From an uncultured Rivibacter sp. (GTDB lineage: Bacteria > Pseudomonadota > Gammaproteobacteria > Burkholderiales > Burkholderiaceae), in NCBI GenBank assembly GCA_946480925.1, contig CAMLLU010000014.1:1-64000 (forward strand): a DNA stretch of 64,000 nucleotides, read 5' to 3'. The notes beneath the pieces are model-generated. The model searched no databases, was not told the origin of the DNA, and saw nothing but the letters and a program-made list of their open reading frames with translations. Positions within the stretch are counted from its first letter, which is position 1, and each line of letters starts with the position of its first letter. Shown piece after piece: positions 21,790 to 30,484 of this stretch. A program made the position numbers and the translations under genes.

Positions 21790-22500
21790 ATGACCAACCC
21801 CCAACCTCTCGATTCCGCGACCGCGATGCCGCAGCAAGGCTGGCGCGCACTGCCGCGTGCCGTCTGGCTGGTGGGTGGAGCACTGCTGCTCACCGTCGCC
21901 GGCCTGGCTTCTGCGCTGGTGATGAACCGCTCCAGCTCCGCACCCGAAGCACCAGCGGTGGCTGAAAACACCGCTCCTGCCGAAGCTGCACCCAAAGGCA
22001 AGGCCGGCAAGAACGCAGGCAGCAGCGCCCACCGCGAAGCAGCCGCAGGCCACAACAACAGCTACCCCGACACGCGCGACGCGCAGCAAGCTGCCGCCAA
22101 CGTGTGTGCCACCTGCGGCGTAGTCGAGTCGGTGACGCCGGTCACCAAGAAGGGCGAAGGCACGGGCCTGGGCGCCGTGGCTGGCGGTGTGGTCGGTGGC
22201 TTGCTGGGCAACCAGGTCGGCAAGGGCGACGGGCGCAAGGCCATGACGGTGGTCGGTGCCGTCGGCGGCGGCCTGGCGGGCCACGAGATCGAAAAGCGGG
22301 CCCGTTCGGAGACGGTCTACAGCGTCAAGGTGCGCATGGACGATGGCACGCTGCGCACCACCACGCAGCGCCAGGCGCCTGCGGTCGGCCAGCGTGTCAC
22401 GCTCGACGGGCAGACGCTGCGCGCCGTGAACGAATCGCAGGGTGCCGCCGGTGACGCGCCGCGTACCTGGAAGACCAAGTCTTCCGACATGGGCGCCTGA
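21790..22500 (+). CDS. Glycine-zipper 2TM-domain membrane protein
   Basis: A 236-residue protein. One membrane segment near residues 22-45 (RAVWLVGGALLLTVAGLASA) is followed by an Ala/Pro-rich linker and a short CATCG motif. The glycine zipper GLGAVAGGVVGGLLGNQVGK then continues through VVGAVGGGLAGHEIEK. The C-terminal part (YSVKVRMDDGTLRTTTQ) is the usual SH3-like tail of the family. Related proteins (17-kDa antigen, SlyB type) sit in the envelope and stabilise membranes. The ATG at 21790 is set by GAAAGGA upstream; the open frame before it lacks family likeness. It ends before a strong terminator. Confidence 0.85.
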   Translation: MTNPQPLDSATAMPQQGWRALPRAVWLVGGALLLTVAGLASALVMNRSSSAPEAPAVAENTAPAEAAPKGKAGKNAGSSAHREAAAGHNNSYPDTRDAQQAAANVCATCGVVESVTPVTKKGEGTGLGAVAGGVVGGLLGNQVGKGDGRKAMTVVGAVGGGLAGHEIEKRARSETVYSVKVRMDDGTLRTTTQRQAPAVGQRVTLDGQTLRAVNESQGAAGDAPRTWKTKSSDMGA

Positions 22501-22529
22501 AGCCCCCCTCGTTCTTAGGCCCCCAAGCA

Positions 22530-22562
22530 AAACGGCCCTCGCTTGCGAGGGCCGTTTCGTTT
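22530..22562. terminator. Bidirectional terminator between glycine-zipper and PCu(A)C genes
   Basis: AAACGGCCCTCG and CGAGGGCCGTTT form a perfect 12-base-pair stem with loop CTTG, flanked by A-rich sequence on the left and CGTTTTG on the right. It lies between two converging genes and can serve both. Confidence 0.9.
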
Positions 22563-22571
22563 TGATGCTGC

Positions 22572-23072
22572 TCAGTGCTTGTGGTGGTGGCCGTGGTCGG
22601 CGGCGGCCGCTGCGGGCGGTGTGGCCGATACCTTGAAGTCGATCCGCTGCTCGCTCAGCTGGCCGTCGGCGCCCTTGAGCTTGAGTGTGACCGGCACGCT
22701 GCTGCCTGCCGCGAGCGGCTGCTTCAGCTGCATCAGCATCAGGTGGCGGCCGCCAGGCTTCAGCTCGACGGCCTGCCCCGCGGGCAACGGCAGCGACTCG
22801 ATGGCCCGCATCTTCATCACGTCGCCTTGCATCGCCATCTCGTGGATTTCGGCGACCTCGGCCACCGGGGAAGACAGGCCCACCAGCGTGGCGCCCTTGT
22901 TGCTCGTCAGCCGTGCGAACCCGCCGGTGCCCGACTGCCCTTTTACCGCCGGCCGCAGCCAGGCGTTTTCCACCTTCACCAGCGGGGCTGGCTGTGCGAG
23001 TGCGAGGGCTGGCACGCCGCACAGCGCGGTGGCGGCCACCAGGGACTTCAGGCAAGAGGGCAGGAGGGGCAT
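22572..23072 (-). CDS. PCu(A)C-type periplasmic copper chaperone
   Basis: A 166-residue exported protein. The signal peptide ends at ALALAQP. The copper site follows the family pattern H-M...M...H-M: EIHEMAMQGDVMKMR, then LKPGGRHLMLMQLKQPL. A His-rich tail (DHGHHHKH) adds possible metal ligands. PCu(A)C proteins deliver Cu(I) to the Cu-A site of cytochrome c oxidase, usually with a Sco protein; none is beside it here. The length is typical. It shares a terminator with the gene on its 3' side, while the comM remnant ends 33 bases upstream of its start. Confidence 0.92.
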   Translation of the reverse strand: MPLLPSCLKSLVAATALCGVPALALAQPAPLVKVENAWLRPAVKGQSGTGGFARLTSNKGATLVGLSSPVAEVAEIHEMAMQGDVMKMRAIESLPLPAGQAVELKPGGRHLMLMQLKQPLAAGSSVPVTLKLKGADGQLSEQRIDFKVSATPPAAAAADHGHHHKH

Positions 23073-23105
23073 GGCAAGGCGCGGAGGTTGTAGGAAGGGA
23101 GGGGG

Positions 23106-24521
23106 CTATTGCACCGACAGCACGCGACGGTACTGGATGGCTTCGGCCACGTGCGCGGTCCGCACGCTGTCGGCCTGGGCCAGGTCGGCTACGGTGCGGG
23201 CGATGCGCAGCGCGCGGTGATAGCCACGTGCCGACCAACCCAGCTTGGCCGATGCCGCTTGGAGGAATTGCGTGGCCGACGGTTCCAGCACCACGTGGGT
23301 GTCGATGGCGGCAGGCTCGAGTGCTGCATTGGCCCGGCCCTGGCGCCGCTGCTGGCGCTCACGGGCCAGCACCACCCGCTCGACCACGGCAGCAGTGGGT
23401 TCCCCTTCGGGCGCGGCGGCCAGCACCTCGGGCGGCACCGCGGGCACTTCGACCTGCAGGTCGATGCGGTCGAGCAGCGGACCGCTCAGCCGCCCCTGGT
23501 AGCGCGCGATCACGTCGGGCGAGCAGCGGCAGGCGCGCAAGCTGCTGCCGGCATGGCCGCAGGGGCAGGGGTTCATCGCCGCCACGAGCTGGAAGCGCGC
23601 CGGGAACTCGGCCTGCCGCGCAGCCCGCGAGATCGTGATGCGGCCGGTTTCCAGCGGCTCACGCAACGCTTCCAGGGCGGCGCGCGGGAACTCGGGGAGC
23701 TCATCGAGGAAGAGCACGCCGTGGTGGGCCAGGGAGATCTCGCCAGGCCGAGGCGGAGAGCCTCCCCCTACCAGTGCCACCGACGATGCGGAGTGATGAG
23801 GTGCCCGAACGGTACGGGCCTTCCACGCCTGCGCATCGAAGCTGCCCACCAGGCTCAGCACCGCGGCCGACTGCAGCGCCTCTTCGTCGGTCATGGGCGG
23901 CAGCAGCGTCGCGAAGCGCTGCGCCAGCATCGACTTGCCGGTGCCGGGCGGGCCGACCATCAGCACGCTGTGCCCGCCGGCTGCGGCGATTTCGAGGGCG
24001 CGCTTGGCGGCAACCTGGCCCTTCACGTCGCGAAGATCCAGCCCGCCTGCGCGCACGGCCGGTGCAGAGGCGGGCGTGCGCTGCAGTGGTTCGGGGTCGG
24101 TCGGCTGCAGCGCGCGCACCACGTCGAGCAGGTGGCGCGCGCCGCACAGGTTGAGGCCTTCGACCAGTGCCGCCTCGCGGGCACTGTCTTCGGGCAGCAC
24201 CAGCGTGCGCCGGCCCTTGCCTTGCTGCAGCGCCAGCCCGAGCGCCAGCGCGCCGCGCACCGGCCGCAGGTCGCCGGCCAACGACAGCTCGCCGGCGAAC
24301 TCGAAGTCGGGCAGCCTGGCCGCGTCGATCTGCCCCGCCGCAGCCAGGATGCCCAGCGCGATCGGCAGGTCGAAGCGGCCTGATTCCTTCGGCAAGTCGG
24401 CGGGCGCCAGGTTGACCGTGATCCGCTTGTTGTGAGGAAACTCCAGCGCACTGTTCTGCAGCGCGGCACGCACCCGCTCGCGGGCTTCCTTGACCTCGGT
24501 GTCGGCCAGGCCCACCAACGT
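23106..24521 (-). pseudogene. comM: comM/yifB interrupted at its 5' end by the integrative element
   Basis: The remnant reads TLVGLADTEVKEARERVRAA and continues through the whole ComM/YifB Mg-chelatase-like protein: NKRITVNLAPADLPKES, Walker A VGPPGTGKSMLAQ, Walker B GVLFLDELPEF, AAMNPCPCGHAG and a C-terminal helical domain ending at 23106. The usual first ~33 residues are absent. Upstream of codon T (24519-24521) the frame runs into unrelated sequence (MAPHIGISSWSLRR) that overlaps the recombinase start. ComM is a hexameric helicase that drives branch migration in natural transformation, so that ability is probably impaired. The missing 5' part should lie at the far end of the element. Confidence 0.88.
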
Positions 24522-24530
24522 CCTCCTTAA
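24512..24530. other. Left attachment junction of the element in comM
   Basis: Family likeness of comM ends at codon ACG (24519-24521 on this strand reads CGT), and GC content and codon use change directly to its right. The crossover of the serine recombinase must lie in or next to CCACCAACGTCC. The exact two-base core cannot be fixed without the other junction. Confidence 0.6.
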
Positions 24531-24561
24531 GCTCCAACTAGATATGCCGATATGAGGGGCC

Positions 24562-26250
24562 ATGAGCAAAGTTCCCGAAGCATTTTCCTTCATCTATGCG
24601 TACATCCGATGTTCCAGTGATGGGCAAATGGACGGGAATTCATTCGAGCGTCAGCGCGAAGCCGTCCGGAAACGCCTGAGCGAGCTTGGCGTGGACACCT
24701 CCCAAGTCCAGTGGCTGGAAGACCCTGGCCTGTCAGCGTTTTCCGGAAAGAACATCAAAGAAGGGGAGATGGGGAAGTTCCTCAAGCGCGTGCGCTCCGG
24801 CGCATTGCGCGACGGGTTGTTCGTCTGTGAGACCGTTTCCCGGGCGACGCGCCAAGGTGGCTTCGTCCTGTTAACAATGCTGAATGACCTGCTCGACGCG
24901 GGCTTCTCCATCCTATTTCTCGATAGGCAGCAGCCATTTAAGAAAGACAGCATCCCCAGGTTCCTTGCTGTGGAGCTGACCTTGCTCGCTGACTTGGCTC
25001 GGGAGGAGAGCCAACTGAAGAGCCAGTACGCCAAGGACAACTGGGACCGACGTCGCAAGGCGGCTCGTGAAAACCCCGGCACGGTGTTTACCGCGGAGTG
25101 CCCCAACTGGCTGACCGCTGAGGATGGGCGCTATGCAGTCATCCCGGAAAGGGTCGAAGCAATCCGAGAAATCTACAAGCTCGCCCTCGATGGCTACGGA
25201 ATTTCCAAGCTCGTGCGGCACGCCAACACCAAACCCCTTGCCGCCCCGGGCAAGAAGGGTACTTGGCACATGTCTCTCATCAAGCGGGTGCTAACGAACC
25301 GCGCGGTGATTGGCGAGTTCCAGCCCCACATCCATGAGGGCAGCAAGCGAGTTCCGCTTGGCGACGCCATCGAGAACTACTACCCATGCATCATCGACCG
25401 GGACACTTTCTTCGCCGTGCAGGCTCTTCGCGCTCGCGCCCAGAAGTTTCCGGCTCGCAGGGATGACAACAACTTCAACTATCTGCGTGGGCTTGCAAAG
25501 TGTGAATGTGGCGGGGCTTGGCGCAGGATGAACAAGAACTCCGGTGCCCAAGAAGGCTATGCGCTGTACGGGTGCTCGAATCGAACCCGAGCAGCGACGG
25601 ACTGCGCCAACATCAACGCTCGGATGTTCGACCACCAGTTTGTGGCGTTTGCCTGCGCACAAATCCCTCAGATGCTTTCCGCCGGTGAGAATCGACAAGG
25701 CGACAAGGCTCTTTCACTGGAAGCGCAGCTTACAAGGCTGGCCGAGCGGAAGCGCAACGTCATGGCTGTAATCGAAGAGAACTCCGACTTGCATGAGGAG
25801 TTCGTTGTTCGCCTGCGTAGTCTCGCTCAAGAACAAAAGGCCATCGCCGAGGAACTGGCTCAGTTGAAGGCGAACGATGCACCGCCGCCCGGCTTCACAT
25901 TTGGTGAGGCCGTTGAAATCTTCCTTCCGGCATACATTGACGTGTTTACTGCTGGAAGCGAGCAAGCGGAAGACGCGTACCGTGCGAGAACCTTGTTCCG
26001 CTCCCGCATTGAGCAATCTGTCGATAGAGTTTGGGTTTCACGACACAGAACTGCGGTGAACGTAAAACTCAAAAATGGGGCAGAGTGTTCTTTTGCAATT
26101 GAGACCGACGAACCGGAAAGCGATGCAGGCTATGGTCCCCCGGAGAGCGCTGAAGAACTCAACCAGGTAGCGGGCAGGCGCCTCAAACAAATTCGCAGGG
26201 CACGCCAGTTGAACAATCCCAGCCGCGAAAGGCTCCCCAGCGAGAGCTAA
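24562..26250 (+). CDS. Large serine recombinase (integrase)
   Basis: A 562-residue site-specific recombinase. The resolvase catalytic domain (about residues 10-160) has YIRCSSDGQMDGNSFERQRE with the nucleophilic serine, and a later CETVSRATRQG. The Recombinase domain follows (NWLTAEDGRYAVIPERVEAI, WHMSLIKRVLTNRAVIGEF). Next is a zinc ribbon (KCECGGAWRRMNK and YGCSNRTRAATDC), then a coiled-coil region. This is the full set for phage- or island-type integration. The ATG at 24562 has GAGGGG just upstream. It reads away from the comM junction, 41 bases off, as expected for an integrase beside its attachment site. Base composition is less GC-rich than the flanking chromosome. Confidence 0.93.
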   Translation: MSKVPEAFSFIYAYIRCSSDGQMDGNSFERQREAVRKRLSELGVDTSQVQWLEDPGLSAFSGKNIKEGEMGKFLKRVRSGALRDGLFVCETVSRATRQGGFVLLTMLNDLLDAGFSILFLDRQQPFKKDSIPRFLAVELTLLADLAREESQLKSQYAKDNWDRRRKAARENPGTVFTAECPNWLTAEDGRYAVIPERVEAIREIYKLALDGYGISKLVRHANTKPLAAPGKKGTWHMSLIKRVLTNRAVIGEFQPHIHEGSKRVPLGDAIENYYPCIIDRDTFFAVQALRARAQKFPARRDDNNFNYLRGLAKCECGGAWRRMNKNSGAQEGYALYGCSNRTRAATDCANINARMFDHQFVAFACAQIPQMLSAGENRQGDKALSLEAQLTRLAERKRNVMAVIEENSDLHEEFVVRLRSLAQEQKAIAEELAQLKANDAPPPGFTFGEAVEIFLPAYIDVFTAGSEQAEDAYRARTLFRSRIEQSVDRVWVSRHRTAVNVKLKNGAECSFAIETDEPESDAGYGPPESAEELNQVAGRRLKQIRRARQLNNPSRERLPSES

Positions 26251-26318
26251 ATTCACACGGACACGAAGGGCCGCCTTTCCGTGGCTCCGACTCCTCAGGC
26301 TTGCGCCGTTCCGGCAGG

Positions 26319-26747
26319 CTACGCCATCCCTTTGCTCTTACGTGCAGTAGGCACGCCGCCGTCCTTTTTACGCCGACGTGTCCGCCCGACGCCCGCCTTG
26401 ACCATGGCGGCCAGCAGCCTGGAGAAGGCTTGGCGTGTGTCCTCGGCAAGCCCTGACGGCGGCTTGTGCGTCGGATTCGCATACCACTGCGTCGCGTAGT
26501 CGATGGCCACGGGCAGCATGCGGGCGTAGTGCGCCTGGCGCTCGGCATCCCGCTCGGCGCGGACGCGGCGCAACAGGACTTCGGCCTGCACCTGCTCCTT
26601 CTCGGTCATCGCCTCCACCAAGTCATCGGGCAGGCGCTCTGCGGTCTTTGGCAGCGTCCCGAGAGAACGCGAGATGCCGCGCTTCTTCGTCTTGCTGTAT
26701 GTCGTGCGGATGAATGCCCAGGTGGTTCGTCGTTCTCGAATCTGCAT
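26319..26747 (-). CDS. Hypothetical basic protein
   Basis: A 142-residue protein that I do not recognise. It starts MQIRERRTTWAFIRTTYSKT and is rich in Arg/Lys at both ends (GRTRRRKKDGG near the C-terminus), with a helical acidic middle (EAMTEKEQVQAEVLLRRVRA). The charge suggests nucleic-acid contact, which is only inference. The start at 26747 is preferred over 26759 because TTGGAGAG is then correctly spaced. It is divergent from the HTH gene at 26878, and the 130 bases between them hold an inverted repeat. Confidence 0.55.
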   Translation of the reverse strand: MQIRERRTTWAFIRTTYSKTKKRGISRSLGTLPKTAERLPDDLVEAMTEKEQVQAEVLLRRVRAERDAERQAHYARMLPVAIDYATQWYANPTHKPPSGLAEDTRQAFSRLLAAMVKAGVGRTRRRKKDGGVPTARKSKGMA

Positions 26748-26776
26748 GTCGCTCTCCAATCGGTCATGTGATGCGC

Positions 26777-26829
26777 CGTATAGCCACTTTCTGTCAAAGC
26801 GAGGCTTCTGCCGCGTGTGTGCCTATACG
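26777..26829. promoter_or_regulatory. Inverted repeat CGTATAG...CTATACG in a divergent promoter region
   Basis: Perfect seven-base arms (26777-26783 and 26823-26829) with 39 bases between them lie between two divergent genes, the right one coding an HTH-like protein. It could be a looped operator or two half sites. TTGACA-like sequence occurs on the minus strand inside it. No protein is known to bind it. Confidence 0.3.
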
Positions 26830-26877
26830 TCACGCAGCCCCTTCAGCTGCGCAGGCCACGACACAAGAAGGACCCCT

Positions 26878-27555
26878 ATGAGAGCCAAGTCCCAGACATC
26901 GCCCGAAGCACGACATCCGAAGACCGCACGCACCTCGCGTGCGCCGGCCATATCCGGTACAGCAGAGCCCATGACCGCCATGCATCCGCAACGTACGGGC
27001 AGCACTGTTCGTCTGCAGGACCCGCCGTTGATTCGGGTGCTGCTGCGCGAAGCGCAGCGGCGCGGCCACCAGCCCCAGCAGATGGCGGGCAGCCTTGGCT
27101 GCACCTACGACTACGTCCACCAACTGCGAACCGGGGTGCGAGAAACGCGGCACATCGGCCAGGAGTTTGCCGAGAACGCGGCCGGCTACCTCGGTGTTCC
27201 TCCGGCCCTGGTCAAGCTGCTGGCGGGCCGGCTGAGCGTTCAAGACTTCGCGTGGCCGCAGCGCTCGCGGGAGGAGGACATCGCTGACAGCTTGGCGGCG
27301 CTGCGAGAGGACCCCGTTGTCGGCGCCCTGGTGCCTGACGCCCTCGACCGGGCAGACCCGGAAGTCCAGGAGTTCGTCGCCGCGCTGTACATGGAGTGTG
27401 CTGAGCGGCATCCGCCTCGGGTGCGCGCACTGCCTCGCATGTTGGACTACCTACAGCGCGCCGCGCTCAACGAAGCCGACTTCGAGGTCGAACTCGCCCA
27501 GTTGCGTGAGTCGCTCGAGCAGTCCCAGCGTCGACCAAGTTCGCAGGCGGACTGA
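26878..27555 (+). CDS. HTH-type regulator-like protein, paralogue of 43436-43996
   Basis: A 225-residue protein. After a disordered N-terminus, DPPLIRVLLREAQRRGHQPQ and MAGSLGCTYDYVHQLRTG form a Cro/CI-like HTH region. A helical domain with YLGVPPALVKLLAGRLSVQD and ADPEVQEFVAALYMECAERH follows. The same order of motifs occurs in the protein at 43436-43996 (DPPLLRVLIAEATRRGDTLA, MASHLGVSYERVAQW, YLGVPTAYVLCMVG, TADPAIQQFVLLLYRELGGG), so the two are diverged paralogues on one element. It may repress or activate element genes. The ATG at 26878 has AAGAAGGA upstream. A terminator follows. Confidence 0.6.
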   Translation: MRAKSQTSPEARHPKTARTSRAPAISGTAEPMTAMHPQRTGSTVRLQDPPLIRVLLREAQRRGHQPQQMAGSLGCTYDYVHQLRTGVRETRHIGQEFAENAAGYLGVPPALVKLLAGRLSVQDFAWPQRSREEDIADSLAALREDPVVGALVPDALDRADPEVQEFVAALYMECAERHPPRVRALPRMLDYLQRAALNEADFEVELAQLRESLEQSQRRPSSQAD

Positions 27556-27570
27556 GCCACATTCATCCAT

Positions 27571-27604
27571 CGAGGCGGAACCGAAAGGTTCCGCCTCATT
27601 TTCT
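27571..27604 (+). terminator. Rho-independent terminator
   Basis: GAGGCGGAACC, loop GAAA, GGTTCCGCCTC, then ATTTTC: a perfect 11-base-pair stem with T-run, 16 bases after the stop of the HTH gene. Confidence 0.9.
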
Positions 27605-27683
27605 GGCCACCGTACTACTCGCCCCGGTACGCGCCCAGCGCCAAGCCCGCCTGCAGCGGAGCGACTGCGACCCGCCCCTGACC

Positions 27684-28126
27684 TTGGTGGTGCTCACCCC
27701 CGGCGCCCGCCCCGTGCCTGCGCTCTGGACGGAGCTCGACTACCCAAGCGCCGAACAGGCGCAGGAAGCGCTTGCGGGTCGGGAAGGTTGTGAACTGCCT
27801 CTCATTGGATGCTGGCCCGGCTATACGCCACGCCACCGGGTCGGTGCCGACGCGATTGCGAAATGGACGAGCGACCGGGGCTTCGACGCCGTTGTGTGGA
27901 CGGCACTGTCTCCGAAGTTTGGCGAACGGGCCGGTCAGGCGCCCGACTCCGGGAGGCGGCCGCCTTATACGTTCTTCAGCTCGATGCCGAAGCGCAGGCC
28001 AGGGCCCGCGAGTACATCGAGCGCGCGCCGGCGCAGGTCCAAACCGCCTTCAGGCCTGCTCTGCTGGAAGCCCTGGGCCGGCCGCCATCTGAACCGGGCG
28101 TGCCGGCGATGGGTGTTACGCCGTAA
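27684..28126 (+). pseudogene. Hypothetical protein gene with a frameshift
   Basis: The first frame (TTG at 27684 or the GTGs after it) reads MVVLTPGARPVPALWTELDY through ELPLIGCWPGYTPRHRVG and FDAVVWTALSPKFGERAGQA. It then turns into Ser/Arg-rich nonsense. From about 27950 the next frame takes over with REAAALYVLQLDAEAQARA and REYIERAPAQVQTAFRPALL, ending at 28126. The two parts join in the way seen in a family of small bacterial proteins with a VVWTALPPKF-like core followed by a helical tail ending near YVRRAP. I know no function for the family. Either the gene is broken or a base is wrong in the sequence. Confidence 0.5.
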
Positions 28127-28208
28127 CGGCGTTACCGCCGTACCTCGTTGATTGGGGGGCGCTGGTGTTCACGGCATCGAATGTGCTGCCGCGACCTCGC
28201 CCGCACGG

Positions 28209-28781
28209 CTATTCTCGATGCCGGCTGGCGGTGAGGCTCGTATTGACGTGCCGCTCCACTGGAACGGCCTTGAGCGCCGCCGGCAGCAGTTTCTGGCGAT
28301 ACCAGTCAACGACCGAAACGGCCTCTTTGTCGCTCCCGAAGCAGGCGCGCAGGCCCGCCGTGAAACGCCGCACGAATTGAGCTTCGGCCTGTTCCCTCTG
28401 CCGTGCGAGAAGGCTCCTGCTCACCCCGTTCGCCAGGGCGATGACTTCCGCGGGAAGGTCCTGCCGATGGGCTTGAACGCGTGGCGTCTTGTCCGGCAAC
28501 GCGGGCAGGTGAAGCCGGACCGTGCCGACGTTCAGGACGTAGGCGATGACGCCCAGCACGGCCGGGTCGTCCAGCAAGACGGCGAACCCGTTGCACTCGA
28601 GTTGCGCCCCGTAGGTCGGACCCCGTTCGGTCGAGCCGGGTCGTTTGCGACAAGGTTGAAGAGTGAGGGTCGCATGCCGCTGGCCCAGCGAAGCGTCCGG
28701 CGTCGCCGGCCCCACCTGTCCTACCTGCGGCGCGGTGGCCTGTTCTGTGGGAACCGCTTTGTTGTCTTGGCTGAAGTTCAT
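28209..28781 (-). CDS. Hypothetical protein
   Basis: A 190-residue protein without a recognised domain. The N-terminal third is polar and probably disordered (MNFSQDNKAVPTEQATAPQV). The C-terminal two thirds look folded (GFAVLLDDPAVLGVIAYVLN, VGTVRLHLPALPDKTP, REQAEAQFVRRFTAGLRA, VVDWYRQKLLPAALKAVP). The start at 28781 is a guess, as no clear ribosome-binding site is present. No signal or membrane segment is seen. It is convergent with the frameshifted gene on its left. Confidence 0.5.
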   Translation of the reverse strand: MNFSQDNKAVPTEQATAPQVGQVGPATPDASLGQRHATLTLQPCRKRPGSTERGPTYGAQLECNGFAVLLDDPAVLGVIAYVLNVGTVRLHLPALPDKTPRVQAHRQDLPAEVIALANGVSRSLLARQREQAEAQFVRRFTAGLRACFGSDKEAVSVVDWYRQKLLPAALKAVPVERHVNTSLTASRHRE

Positions 28782-28950
28782 TTGGCACCCGGCTCGCGGT
28801 CGCAATTGCCCTCGCGATGGTCAGCCAGGAAAGATGAACCCCAAGCCCGGAAAAGCCGGGTGATGAGGCATCTCTTTCATCATTCGTTCCGACCTCGCTA
28901 TACCGCTCGACAGCGCCTTGCTGTCGCAAGAAAGCGGAAAGAGCATTGCA

Positions 28951-29235
28951 ATGCAAGAGGACACAAAGACGATGCCGGCCCCTGCGCCGTGGCAGATTTA
29001 CACCTATGAACGACTCGACGAGTTGCGTCAGCGCTGGACCGACGCCGAACAGCCGCCCCCCGAGGTCGGACCGCTCTCCTCAGGGGAGTACGCCGCACTG
29101 GCGCTCGCCTGCGGCCACGAGCGAGCCTTGGCTTCGCCCGTTGTCGCGTTCGTGTTGCTCGATGGCTGGCTGCAGCGCTGGGTCATGCAGCGCCGCGGCT
29201 TGGCCCACTTGGTAGGCACCTGCATCGGCGTTTGA
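28951..29235 (+). CDS. Hypothetical small protein
   Basis: A 94-residue protein starting MQEDTKTMPAPAPWQIYTYE, then two helices (YERLDELRQRWTDAEQPPPE, SSGEYAALALACGHERALA) and a hydrophobic C-terminus (VVAFVLLDGWLQRWVMQ). I do not recognise it. The start at 28951 follows GGAAAGAG; an in-frame ATG at 28918 is possible. A terminator follows 40 bases later, which supports a real transcription unit. Confidence 0.5.
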   Translation: MQEDTKTMPAPAPWQIYTYERLDELRQRWTDAEQPPPEVGPLSSGEYAALALACGHERALASPVVAFVLLDGWLQRWVMQRRGLAHLVGTCIGV

Positions 29236-29275
29236 TTTGCATCCTCGTCTCCTGATGACGAGAGCTGTTCATCGG

Positions 29276-29304
29276 AAACCCCGCCTCGCGCGGGGTTTGC
29301 CTTT
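29276..29304 (+). terminator. Rho-independent terminator
   Basis: AAACCCCGC, loop CTCGC, GCGGGGTTT followed by GCCTTTG, after the small gene ending at 29235. Confidence 0.75.
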
Positions 29305-29433
29305 GAGCGGCGCAGTGCGCAGGCCGCTCCAATGGAGCATCCCGGCTTCTTGGCAGACGCCAATCGGCGTCGAAACGCGTCCAGTCTTCGGCCTGCATTG
29401 CCGACGCCTCCACGCGTCCGAGGCTGTCACGCC

Positions 29434-29997
29434 TCATCCGTCGCCGAGGGCGGGCAGCAGAGATTCCGAAGATGCGGGCTTCCTTTCGCTTCGCCGGAAG
29501 TCCCAGGGTGCCACCGGAATCTTGTCTTGCCACAACCCTCGATGAGCGCTGCGAGCTTCCTTTTCCGCGGTGGCGTAGTGCACCCGGTCCATGGCGGACT
29601 GCTCTTTCACATACGCAACGTAGTGCCATGCCAGCCCGGACCTGAGTTGGGCGAGACAGACGTCCACATCGCCAACCCGAACCTTTCCGACGATGCGGCC
29701 GTAGCGGTCCGTCTTGCTCCAGTCGACAGTCACCTGCTTGCGGAAGACCATCGCAGCAAGGTTCTGCTTGGACCGCTCGCCGAATGCTTGACGCTTCTCT
29801 GGCGCATCAATGCCCGCAAGACGCACCTTGTGCTGTGCCTTCGTCTCGTCGAGAACAGTGATGGTGTCGCCGTCCGACAGCGCCACCACTTCGCCTGTCA
29901 GCGTATCGCTCGACGCCTGGCCGCTGAAGAGCAGCAGCGCCAAACCAATCGACAGCGGCGCCTTCAGTCCCAGGACGAATTGTTGTGGTCTCACCAT
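29434..29997 (-). CDS. Exported thermonuclease (SNase-like)
   Basis: A 187-residue protein. A hydrophobic signal (APLSIGLALLLFSGQASS) is followed by a staphylococcal-nuclease fold: TGEVVALSDGDTITVLDE, HKVRLAGIDAPEKRQAFGER, WSKTDRYGRIVGKV and QLRSGLAWHY. The Arg/Glu/Asp active-site residues of the family (RLAGIDAPE, then FGER) are present, so Ca-dependent cleavage of DNA and RNA outside the cytoplasm is likely. Such nucleases are common on conjugative plasmids and islands. The ATG at 29997 is taken because AGGA is well spaced before it; 30006 is the alternative. Confidence 0.88.
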   Translation of the reverse strand: MVRPQQFVLGLKAPLSIGLALLLFSGQASSDTLTGEVVALSDGDTITVLDETKAQHKVRLAGIDAPEKRQAFGERSKQNLAAMVFRKQVTVDWSKTDRYGRIVGKVRVGDVDVCLAQLRSGLAWHYVAYVKEQSAMDRVHYATAEKEARSAHRGLWQDKIPVAPWDFRRSERKPASSESLLPALGDG

Positions 29998-30118
29998 GCC
30001 ACGCATCCTATGGCATCTGCCCTGACGCTACATTCCGTCCCGCGTACTCATCGCCGCAATCGACCCCGTCTCGGTCGAACTCGCAAACCAATCACAACGT
30101 GCAAGCGTGGAGCATTTG

Positions 30119-30484
30119 ATGGCAAAGACATTGGCCCAGATTCAGCAGCAGATTGCGAAGCTTCAGAAGGAGGCGGACGCCATCAAGGCCAGGGAAGTGA
30201 ATGGCGTCATCGAGCGCATCAGGGAGGCCATCGCCCACTACGGAATCACGGTCGAGGACTTGTTCGGCGCCGCGAAGCGCGGTCGACGCGCCTCGGCCAC
30301 GGCGGGCAAGACGGCGACTCAAGGAAATCGCAAAAAGCCGGCGCGCCAGCAGGCGGGCGTCATTCGTTTTCGCGACGAAGCAGGCAACAAGTGGACCGGC
30401 AATGGCAAGCGCCCAAAGTGGTACCTTGATGCTCTGGCTTCAGGCAAGACGCCGGAAGACTTGATGGTTTCCAGCAAGGCATGA
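30119..30484 (+). CDS. H-NS-like nucleoid-associated protein
   Basis: A 121-residue H-NS-family protein. The N-terminal coiled-coil oligomerisation part (LAQIQQQIAKLQKEADAIKA) is followed by a Lys/Arg/Ala linker. The C-terminal DNA-binding motif is IRFRDEAGNKWTGNGKRPKW, close to the family core with an aromatic after GNGKRP. H-NS proteins on mobile elements bind AT-rich DNA, silence the cargo and lower its fitness cost, which is the expected job here. The start at 30119 (MAKTLAQ) lies a few bases after GGAG. Confidence 0.9.
   Translation: MAKTLAQIQQQIAKLQKEADAIKAREVNGVIERIREAIAHYGITVEDLFGAAKRGRRASATAGKTATQGNRKKPARQQAGVIRFRDEAGNKWTGNGKRPKWYLDALASGKTPEDLMVSSKA

Noticed and set aside
26674..26877. 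Longer N-terminus for the HTH protein at 26878
   Set aside because: The extension crosses the divergent promoter region and overlaps the opposite gene; AAGAAGGA marks the start at 26878.
29332..30429. 365-codon open frame on the plus strand
   Set aside because: It runs antisense to the nuclease gene and out of frame through the H-NS-like gene.
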